Assembly: GCF_937425535.1 (NCBI RefSeq) | Contig: NZ_OW485606.1 | Location: 48,259 to 112,258 of the forward strand | DNA: 64,000 bases | Reading direction: 5' to 3' | Origin: Rhodovastum atsumiense | GTDB lineage: Bacteria; Pseudomonadota; Alphaproteobacteria; Acetobacterales; Acetobacteraceae | In this document: in pieces, positions 8,288-17,100 of the stretch | How positions within the stretch are numbered: position 1 is the first letter of the stretch | Layout: each line of letters starts with the position of its first letter | Translations under genes and position numbers: made by a program | The notes under the pieces: generated by a model | What the model was told of the DNA's origin: nothing | Databases searched by the model: none | What the model saw: the letters and a program-made list of their open reading frames with translations, nothing else

Positions 8288-9250
8288 ATGGCGCAAGCGC
8301 CAAAGCTGAACGTGGTGAAGGAGAACCCCCCGGATGCCGAAAAGGACGAGGGGAAGTCGCTGGCCGATCTGCTGGCAGAGGAGATGGACGAGGTAGTGGT
8401 CCCGGCGACCGCGAGCCTCCCCACCGACGCCGGCCCCAAGCGCACCCAGCGCACGAAGCCAATCCCTGACCTGTCGGGCACCGCGCCCGTCTGGGCGCTC
8501 ATCGGCTCGGGGGACAGCGGCAAGACGACGATCGCCCGGACCCTGGGCGGCAAGCAGCTCGAATCGGCCCCGGAGTCGCTGGACCGGACCATCCTCCTCG
8601 CCTCCGATCCCGGGGCGCGGCTGCTGGTCGAATTTTTCGCCCAGGTTATGCAGCCCCCGGGCCGGAACATTGCCCAGGTGGTCGAGTGGCAGCGGAAGGT
8701 GTTCGGGGCGCTGCCCTCCGCACGGGGCAAGGGGAAGTTCCTGGGCGGGTATTTCGACCTGGGGGCCGACGCTATCGCTTTCGGCGAGCTGATCGCCAGC
8801 GGCCCGACGCTGCCGGATCAGCTCCGCCAGGGCGCGGTGTCGCTGATCGGGGCCTATGTGCTCACGCCCGCGGTCGATGACGTGGCGCAGCTCGCCGAGC
8901 ATCAGCGCCTCGGCGTCAAATGGCCGGCCTCGCTGCTGATCCTGAACCTGGGGCGCGCGGATAGCCCGGCATCGTTCGAGACGATTCGCCGCACCCCGGC
9001 ATATCAGCGGGCGCTTGAGGAAGGCGCGGTCGAGCTGTGGTGGCCTCGGCTGGCCCCGCAGGATCTTGCCCTGTGGATCGAGAGCCGCCGGTTCCTGTTC
9101 CACGAGGCCCGGGACGGCATCGTGCCGGAGGGCAACAAGAACCCGCCCATCCCCGGCGTCTACCGGCCCGTCGTGCGCCGCTACCTCGAAGCGGTGAACG
9201 AGGAGCTAGCGCCGCTGGAAGGCAAAGGCTTCCTACCGTGGCTGGCGTAG
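8288..9250 (+). CDS. TraL-like P-loop ATPase
   Basis: A 320-residue ParA/MinD-type ATPase with Walker A GSGDSGKTTIA at about 74-84, after a disordered acidic N-terminus. The conserved core continues with GGYFDLGADA (switch-like region) and LLILNLGRAD. The C-terminal region (LWIESRRFLFHEARDG) resembles IncP TraL-type ATPases rather than chromosome-partition ParA. No parB-like gene or centromere repeat adjoins, and its neighbours are TraK-like and TraM-like, so a conjugation or DNA-transfer accessory role is favoured. A partition role remains possible. It lies 17 bp after the preceding gene. Confidence 0.6.
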   Translation: MAQAPKLNVVKENPPDAEKDEGKSLADLLAEEMDEVVVPATASLPTDAGPKRTQRTKPIPDLSGTAPVWALIGSGDSGKTTIARTLGGKQLESAPESLDRTILLASDPGARLLVEFFAQVMQPPGRNIAQVVEWQRKVFGALPSARGKGKFLGGYFDLGADAIAFGELIASGPTLPDQLRQGAVSLIGAYVLTPAVDDVAQLAEHQRLGVKWPASLLILNLGRADSPASFETIRRTPAYQRALEEGAVELWWPRLAPQDLALWIESRRFLFHEARDGIVPEGNKNPPIPGVYRPVVRRYLEAVNEELAPLEGKGFLPWLA

Positions 9251-9741
9251 CCGGCCCGGAGGGAATACGCGCCCTGATGGATGCTGTGGCGCGTGGGGAG
9301 GAGGAGGCAACGCCTCCTTCTCCCCCGTCTGCTCTGCCCGGGCCTGACGCAGCGAAGCTGATGGCCGATTTCCAGGGGCGGGTGGATCGGACGCTCGAAC
9401 GGATCGTCGCCGCGGCGCGCGCGCCGGGCGTGAAGGGCGATCCCTACTGGCGGGAAATCTTCGTCGCCCAGGCGGCCTTCGTGGAGCTGATGCCTGCCCT
9501 GGCGCGGATCATGTTCGAGGCCCGGCAACCGCTCCCGCCGGCAGCGATGGAGGCGTTCCAGGCGCGGGTGATCGCCGCGATGGAGGCGCGCGTCGGCGCG
9601 GCAATCGAACGGGAGTCCTCCGGCTGGAAGAAGGCATTCGACCGGCGGACGTACGCTGTGGTGGCCGCGGTGCTCGGGGGCGTGTTCGTCATCGGGTGCC
9701 TGATCGGCTTTGCAATCGCATTCCGGCTCACAGCCGGGTAG
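9238..9741 (+). CDS. TraM-like protein with C-terminal membrane anchor
   Basis: About 167 residues: a soluble helical region followed by one transmembrane helix near the C-terminus (YAVVAAVLGGVFVIGCLIGF), giving a tail-anchored topology. This matches the small membrane protein that follows traL in IncP-type operons. I use the GTG at 9238, which overlaps the traL-like stop by 13 bases. An ATG at 9277 is an alternative, with CGGAGGG upstream but at long spacing. Its role is unknown; it may anchor the ATPase at the membrane. Confidence 0.55.
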   Translation: MAGVAGPEGIRALMDAVARGEEEATPPSPPSALPGPDAAKLMADFQGRVDRTLERIVAAARAPGVKGDPYWREIFVAQAAFVELMPALARIMFEARQPLPPAAMEAFQARVIAAMEARVGAAIERESSGWKKAFDRRTYAVVAAVLGGVFVIGCLIGFAIAFRLTAG

Positions 9742-9747
9742 GAGGCC

Positions 9748-9981
9748 ATGATGCTGCGCGCCGCTTTCCTGGCACTGGCCCTGCTGGCGGCGCTCCCGGC
9801 CGCTGCTCGCGATCCGACCGCGGAGGAGGAGTGGCGCGCGGATCAGTGGCTCCGCGACAAGCGCGCCGCCCAGGAGCGGGCGTTCCAGGCCGAACAGGAC
9901 CGGTCCGCTCGGGAGCGCGAAGCGGACCGCGATCGCCGGGCCTTCGATGCGGCCCGGCGGCGGCCGGATACGCTCCGCTAA
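9748..9981 (+). CDS. small exported coiled-coil protein, 77 aa
   Basis: A clear signal peptide (MMLRAAFLALALLAALPAAA, cleavage after AAA) is followed by a highly charged, probably coiled-coil body rich in Glu, Arg and Ala. A consensus Shine-Dalgarno (AGGAGG) precedes the ATG. It ends the Tra-like plus-strand operon, six bases after the TraM-like gene. A periplasmic structural or scaffolding role beside the envelope-spanning transfer apparatus is plausible, but no family is recognised. Confidence 0.7.
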   Translation: MMLRAAFLALALLAALPAAARDPTAEEEWRADQWLRDKRAAQERAFQAEQDRSAREREADRDRRAFDAARRRPDTLR

Positions 9982-10166
9982 AGGATCAAGTTTGAACAAA
10001 CGATCCAAATCAGTGGATTTCGAGTGCAAGTAACGTTGCCGCCATGAGAATACTGACAGGCACATAAAAAAGTTTATTTTGGCTCGGATCCTAATGGTGA
10101 ACCCGTGGCCGAAATAGGCATCTTGTCCTCTCTGTCACTTTCAGTTTTGTACAACCATGATATGAC

Positions 10167-10631
10167 TTAATGAGTCTTTTCAATATCCTGCACTTTTGGC
10201 CAGATTGCCTTGAATATCTCCGTTCGGACTATCTTTTCTATACCTTCAACCTTGATATGGTCAGGATGAAATTCGGTTGCGATTAGGCTGCGCAGGCGCC
10301 GGTATTGAGAGCGATCCCCGGAATCAGTTTTAATGCTTTCCGCATGAGCACTTTCAAGCTCGCAAACGCGAGTGGCCAGTGCTTTAGCTCGCTCCTTCCA
10401 ACGGTCATGTTCGCCCTGTAGGAATGCCAGCTTATTATGAACCGCTGCTATCTCATCACGAAGTTGCTCTTCGACAGAGCGCGGGCGGATCGGTTTGTTG
10501 CTACGTGGAGATATCTTGGGTGGGGCAGATTCTGGCTTCTCCTCTGTAGACGGCAGGATCTGAGCCATTAACCAGATCAGCAAGCCAAACAGCACGATAG
10601 CAAATAGTAAAAGTGCTATATTTAATTGCAA
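10167..10631 (-). CDS. membrane-anchored coiled-coil protein with HPD motif (J-domain-like)
   Basis: 154 residues: an N-terminal transmembrane helix (about 5-26, IALLLFAIVLFGLLIWLM), a Pro-rich linker, a predicted coiled coil (about 55-110) and a C-terminal segment containing FHPDHIKVEGIEKIV followed by FKAIWPKVQDIEK. HPD inside such a helical pair is the Hsp70-stimulating signature of J-domains, here at the C-terminus. The gene is clearly AT-richer than its neighbours and sits alone between convergent blocks, so it is probably acquired. It could recruit host DnaK, but the motif may also be fortuitous. Confidence 0.6.
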   Translation of the reverse strand: MQLNIALLLFAIVLFGLLIWLMAQILPSTEEKPESAPPKISPRSNKPIRPRSVEEQLRDEIAAVHNKLAFLQGEHDRWKERAKALATRVCELESAHAESIKTDSGDRSQYRRLRSLIATEFHPDHIKVEGIEKIVRTEIFKAIWPKVQDIEKTH

Positions 10632-10799
10632 GACTCACGCTCTTTCGTGCAACGGGACGACGCAGTCCCAGATCCAGCCTCTGACAAGAGGTGAAGCGAT
10701 CATAGCGGTTTCGTTTCTCTTTGGCACCTTGGACCATGTCGTGCCAACTATGGAATGAATGCTGACCGGCATGTCGAAAGGGGTATTCGGGCACGGATC

Positions 10800-11159
10800 C
10801 TAAAACCCGATGTCGGGGTCGTAGATCGTCACCACCTCGCCATCGGGCGTCTCGACCTGACCGTTGGGGCGCCCGAAACGTGCGTTGTGCCCATACTCCT
10901 CGAAGGCCGCGGCCAGGATCTCCTGCACCCCGCCCTTCGGTACCAGCGCCGCCTGCTCCTCGTCCATGTACGGCTTCTTGCCGGACGGCAGGTTGGACAG
11001 GCCCGGCACCTCCTGGCCATGCCCGGTGACGTGCAGGGCCAGCTTCACCGGCCACCACCACACGCCGAACAGGCGATAGTTGGCCGGGTTCTCCTGCAAC
11101 ACGCCGATGATGTTCCGGAGCGCGGTCGGTACGTCGATCTGGCCTGGGGTGTCGCTCAA
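10800..11159 (-). CDS. hypothetical protein downstream of the giant gene, 119 aa
   Basis: A compact protein starting MSDTPGQIDVPT. Its ATG overlaps the stop of the giant methylase-helicase gene by 4 bases, so the two are co-translated. The sequence contains a Trp-rich stretch (FGVWWWPVKLALHV) and no membrane segment, signal or known motif. Strict coupling suggests it partners the giant protein or, like small neighbours of darB in P1-type phages, accompanies it into the capsid. That is inference from position only. Confidence 0.65.
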   Translation of the reverse strand: MSDTPGQIDVPTALRNIIGVLQENPANYRLFGVWWWPVKLALHVTGHGQEVPGLSNLPSGKKPYMDEEQAALVPKGGVQEILAAAFEEYGHNARFGRPNGQVETPDGEVVTIYDPDIGF

Positions 11160-14100
11160 AGGTGCTTCTCCCTGATGAACATCCCCCCGTCCTTGCGGAA
11201 CGTATAGGGGTCGATCTTCTTGGCCTCATGGTAGGACAGATCGCGCCGGATGACGCCCCGGATCGTCTTGCCATTCGCCGTGACGTGCTCCACGAGCTGG
11301 CGCCCGCCATCGGGCCTGTTCGCCGATTGTCCGGCTTTCGCCGGCTTCTGTCCGGGAAACGCTGGCTTTTGTCCGGATATCGCATCCGGCTTCTGTCCGG
11401 CTATTTCCGCCGGTTTCTGTCCGGCTTCCGGGGGCTGGGTGGGCGCTGCGGCTGGCATCGCCGCCGGTTGCGGCTTGGGGTTGGGCGCCGGCTCCGGCGC
11501 GGGCGGCATCTCCCTGCCCGCCCCCACGGCGTTCAGGAAGTCGCCCACCTTCATGCCGGGGTTGGTGCGGTCGTAGGAGCTGCCCGGGACGGGCATGCTG
11601 AACGTGTGGTGGTTGATGCTGCCCTGGTAATCGCTCGGCGCCGCCTGCCGCAGCGGGGTGTGCAGCAGCCCTTCGGCCGCGGCCTTGTCCCACAGCTTCG
11701 CCACCACATCGGCCGGCCACGCCCCGGCGGCCAGCGAGCCGCCATACTGCGGGAGCTGCACCGCCGGCTGTGCGGCCTCAACCGCGGAGCGGAAGTCGGG
11801 CGCCGCGTCGATGCGCTCCCTGATCCGCTTGTCGGCGGCGGCGCGCGCCTCCTGCACCGCGCCGTCCCCGTAGAGCTGCCGGATGATCTTCTCCCACGGG
11901 TTCGCCTCGAACCCGGAGTATTCCCGGTTGCTGTCCGGATAGCTGGCCTTCACGCCGACATGGGTGGTCTTGCCGCGGCGGCCGGACACGAAGTTGTTTC
12001 GGATGCGGCGGCGCGATGCGAGGTCGGCATAGGCGGCGATGGCCTTCTCCCGGTTCTCCGGGGTGGGCAGGAGGAAGTCGTTGTCGGCGAGGCGCTTGCG
12101 CGCATCGTAGCTCTCGGCGGCGAACACGCTGCCATCCGGCCGCACCAGCGGCAGCGGGCCATCCCAGCCGTAATCCTTGTAGGCGGCCGCGGATGCCTTG
12201 AGCTGGCGTTGCAGCTCGGCGGCGCGCGCCTGCACCACGACGGGCGGCATGGCCGCGACTTCGCCCAGGTGGGCAACGCCTTTCTCCTCGGCCTCCTTCT
12301 TGGCCTTCGCCTCGCGGGCGGCCTTCTCCGCCGCGATGTGCTTTTCCTCTTCCTCCTGGCTGTAGGCGATCGGCGTCACGCCCGCCTTGAACTTCGCCGC
12401 GTCCATGCGGACGGTCTTGCTGTCATCGCCTGGGGTGGCCCCCCATTGTCGGGCAATGATCTGCGGCCCGGCATCATTGCCCAGGTCCACGCCCTCGACC
12501 ACCCAGCGCGTCGGCGAGGAGCTGTAGTGGATCGGCCCGCCGGAGCCGCCGGCCAGCTCGAACCCCCTGCCCTTCGTCCATGCGACGTTGGTGCTCGGCT
12601 CGATGTATGCCGGCTCGACGCTGTCCAGCAGCTCCTTGTGTGCGAACCATTTCGAGTGCCGCAGCGTGTCAGCGAGCACGTCGGACCGGTATTCGAGGCG
12701 CCGCATTGCCGCGCTCGGCTCGGCTCCCTGCGGGTGCTTGGCGCGCAACTCCGCAAGGCTGCGGCGCATCTCCTGATAGCGCGTGAACTGATCGGTCGCC
12801 TTCCCGCGCTCCGCCGCTTCGGTGCGCGCCTGCTGCGCCTCCTTGTCCTCCGACAGTTTCTTCGCAGTGGCGTCTGGATCTTTGGACAGCGCGATCATCA
12901 TCTCCTCGCGCGTGCCGCCGCCCTCGAACACGAGGTTTTCGACGGTGTCCCCGCCATTCCACAGCAGGTCTTGCCAATCCTTCTTTGCGCTGATCGTCTG
13001 CCAGCGATAGCCGTCGAAGCTGCCGCGGGCCAGATAGGTGTGCAGTCGCACCGCCTTGTTGGTGTTGCCCTGGCGGAGCCCGCGCCCGTTGCGCTGCTGT
13101 AGGGTCGCAGGCTCCCACGGCAGATCGAGATGATGGATGTCGGCAGTGCGCTTTTGGAGGTTCACGCCCTCCTCGGCCGTCTTGTTGGCGATCACCACGT
13201 CGATGCGGCCGGAGTTGAAGGCGTCGCTGATTTTCTGGCGCGCATCGCCGGTCTTGGCGGTGTTGCCGTTGATGATGGCGATGCGCTCGCGCGGGATACC
13301 ATGCTTGGCGATCATGTCCACGATCTTCTCGTGCGTGTCGATCGCTTCGCAGAACACAACCTGCCCGCCGTCTGCTGCGCCCCTGGCAACGTTCTTTGCG
13401 CACAGCTCCATCTTCGGGCTTGCTTCGCCTGCATGCTCCGGCCCCAGCAGGGACAGGTCGAGCGTCGCCTTCTGCATCTTGTCCATGACGGAAAAGATGT
13501 GCGCCTCACCTTCGGCGTCGATCTTGCCAGCGGCATCGTCCTTGCCGGCAATGAGCGAGCGAAGCTCCTCGTAAACGGCTTCCTGGGCCGGCGTCATATC
13601 GACCATGTGCTGCTGATCGTCGCGCTCCGGCAGCTCAAGCCCGACATCTTCGGCGGTCTTGTGGTCGATGTAGCGGCGCATTACCTCGCGCAGCTCGGAC
13701 AGGTTCTTGAAGCCTGTCACGCACAGATCGTCGTCATACTCGCCGTTGAGACCGAGAATCTTCCGTGTCTCGAACACGCAGAATCGGTCGAGGAAATCCT
13801 CGGCGTTCCGGATGCCCATGCGCTCGAATGCCTCGGGCGCGATGTGCGAAAGCATGGAGTAAACTTCAAGCGGGCTGTTCTTCGTGGGCGTGGCGGTGAG
13901 CATGAACACGCCCTTCCCGCCGTTCGCGTCGCGCAGCGCCCTGGTTTTGTGGAAGGTGTCCAGCGCGCGCTTGCTCTGCCCGGATCCGCCCAGGAACTTC
14001 GGGCTTTCGCCGAACCGCTGGCGTGCGGCGAACAGATTCTTGTAGCTGTTATGAACGAGGATGCCTTCGGCGATGTAGTTGTGATGGCGCTCTACTTCGA

Positions 14101-17100
14101 TGTTGTAGACGACGCCGCCCTTGCACACTCCTCCAAACGTTTCGTCAACTCCCCTATCGAGAGGCGCAACACGCGCCACCCGCACCTCCATAAAATCGCC
14201 TCCCTCCTGTGGTCCCGGCCCTGCTTGGAATACGATGGGTGCAATGCGATCACGTCCATGGCGATCAGCAGCCCGGGGTGTGCGATGTCCACCTTGTAGC
14301 AAAACGGGATGCCGTTCTCCGGATACGGCTCCTTGACCATGTGCTCCGCCACCCAACCATCTCCCAGCACGGCCAGCAATCGCGCCTTCGCCTGCGCAAT
14401 CTCTGCTTCCATGGCGGAGGGATTCGGCCTCTTCCGGGCTTCCCTGGAATGCGCCGAGTGGGTCTTGTTGCAGAAGAAGTTCCGCTGCCCCTCGCGGCGC
14501 CTCCAATCCTGCTGCGGCGTCAGCTTCAAGGGCGTGCCGCACCACGCGCATGGAAGCGTCGCCGTTTCCAGGCGAGGAACGCTCCGCCTCCATGGGTCGC
14601 CTTTCTTCTTCACCATCCGCCGGTCCCCGCTTGTTTTTGAACGCCACGTCACCGACAGCGATATCTTCGGCAAAGATGTAGCCGTGCGGCGTGAAGATCG
14701 GGTGCTTGCCTGTGCAGATCAGCGTCGTGCCGTCGTCCATCTCGATCCGATAGAGATCGCGGGGGACGCGGATCTGTAGGTTGGCAACTCTGGAAAGGAC
14801 GATGCGACCGGCGGCGTGGTCGAAGGCCCGCACCAAATCCCCGGCATGGAAGCTCTCGATGGGGCGCCCGTCCACCAGCGTCCCCGCCGGGAAGCAGTGC
14901 GCCTCGTCCATGACGAGCATGTCCACGCCAAGGTCATCGAAGAAGATCGAGCCCTCGCGCTTGGTGAAGGTCTGCTTGGCCTGCTGCAGCTCGAACGCGG
15001 TCCGGATCTTCCCGCGCTTCTTGTCGCTCTTGGCCCGGTCGAGCGCGTCGGCGCGCTGGGTCCAGAAGTTGTCGTTTTCGTAGCGGTCGCGCAGCTCGGG
15101 GGAGACATCCAGCTCGTTCCAGGCGGGCTGCGTGATGAACACGAAATCCCAATCGTTTTGCGTCAGCGATTGGAGCTTTTGCTTCCGGGTGGCCTCGTCG
15201 TCGGACACGGCCTTCATCGTGCCGTCCCGCCCCTTGACCATGCTCTCGCCGATCACGAGGACCCGGCTGCCGGGGAACCACTTCTCGGCCTCTGCAACCC
15301 AATTCGCGACCACGCTCTTGGGGACAACGAAGGTTGGCCGCTTCGCCTGCCCTGTCTGCTTGGCGAGGCGCGCCAGCATGAGGCCCCTCACCGTCTTGCC
15401 AAGGCCGACATCTGCGGCGACGATGCCCTTGCCCGCTGCCAGTGCCCAGCGAACGCCGCCGTACTGGAAAGCCTTCAAGCCCTCCGTGTTCATGCCGGCG
15501 ATGTGGATGGGGGCGTTCGAGAACTCGCGTGCGCGGAAGCCGCGATACAGCCTGTTGTATCGGTCCTCCATCGCCTCTCGACGTTCGCTGCCCAGCAGCC
15601 ACGTCTTGAACTCGCGGTTCAGGGCCTCGACTTTTTCTGTCTCGGTCCGGCGCACGCCATCGCGGTTAAGAAAACGCTCCACCAGCTCCGCATCGTTGCC
15701 GCGGAAGGGGGCGCCGCCGTCGTCTGCCCTCCGGATCGACCATGCGCCGCTGTCATAGGTGACGCTGTATTCGCCCGGCTCCCAGGCCCGGCCAGGATTG
15801 CGCTCCTTGTAGGCGTCGTTCCGCGCCGTGAACCACGCCTCGATGTCGCCCGGCTGGACGAAGCCGGAGGAAAGCGTGACTTCCACGTCCTCAAGGCTCT
15901 TGGGGTCGATGGCCTTTTCCAGCTCGGCGACCTGCCGCTGATACTTCGCGCGCAGCTCGGGCGCGACGCTCGGCTCCGCTGCGGCGGCCCGGGCTGCATC
16001 CAGCTTCGGCCACAGGTCGCCGGTCATGTAGCCGTCGATCGTCGTCCACGTCTTGCCGTCCGCCTCCACCGCGAAGTCGGAGGAGGCGTGCAGCCGATCC
16101 AGCACGGTATCGACGTGCGCGTTGGCCGCGGTGGCGAGCTGGTCGGCTGTGAACCCGCCCCATTCCAGCGCCAGCCGCGTCGCCACCGTCTCAAGGTCTG
16201 CGGCCTCGGCCTCGCGCACGCGCCCGGTCACGAGGTCGGAATAGCTGCCGTCAGCGTTGACCGCGCCCAAGATGCGAGCGACGTGGCGCTGGGCCTGCTG
16301 CACCTGATGGGCGTGGTCCTCGGGATGCACGTCCTCGCCCCGGGGCATGAACGGCGCGGCCAGCCACGCGCGGAGCTGCTTGTTGCTGGCTGGCGTGCCG
16401 TGGGCCGCCACCCAGGAGTCCAGGGCCTCGATCAGCCCCGCCCGGGTGAATTTCGGATCGCGCGCCCGGCCCTCGGCCAAGTCGTCCAGCAGCTCCGCGA
16501 TGTGCCGGGCGTCCTCGACCGCCTCTGGAACCTCCTCCTCGGCCCGGTTCCATCGTGGCGGTTGGCCTTGCAGGACATAGCGGACGCCGTTGACCACCCG
16601 CACGTCCCCGGGCTGCGCGACCTGATAGGGGGTGCGCAGCGCCGCGTTGGTCACGCGCCGGCGGGCCGCCGCGTCGTCGCCCAGGCTTTCGAGGATGGCA
16701 GGCACGGACGGGGAGGGGGCTACCGGCTCCTCCGGCGCCCAGGTGGACAGGGCCTCGGGCACGCCCTCCATGCTGCCGGCGACGGTCGCCTCCTCGCCGA
16801 ATTGCCCCATCTTCGTCGTCACGCGGCCCATGACGTTCGGGGCGCCGCGGCCCTGGAAGTAGGTCCCGGCCAGGAACTCGGCGTCCCATACGCCTGCGGC
16901 CTTGAGCTGGTCCTGATCGAGCGCGCCCAGCGCCCCGGCGATCTCCTGGGGGCGCTTGCGGAACACGAGGATGTCGCTCGTCACCTCGGTATGGGCAGCC
17001 TGGAAGCACGTATTCGGCAGCCGCCGGCCGCCCAGGAACTCCGCTTTCGCCATGATGCGCTCGCGGAAGCTGCGGGTGCCCTGGGCGTCCATGATGCCGG

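Noticed and set aside
8288..9250. ParA partition ATPase as the primary call
   Set aside because: No parB-like gene or centromere-like repeats adjoin. Flanking genes and the C-terminal pattern fit TraL better. Partition is kept as an alternative.
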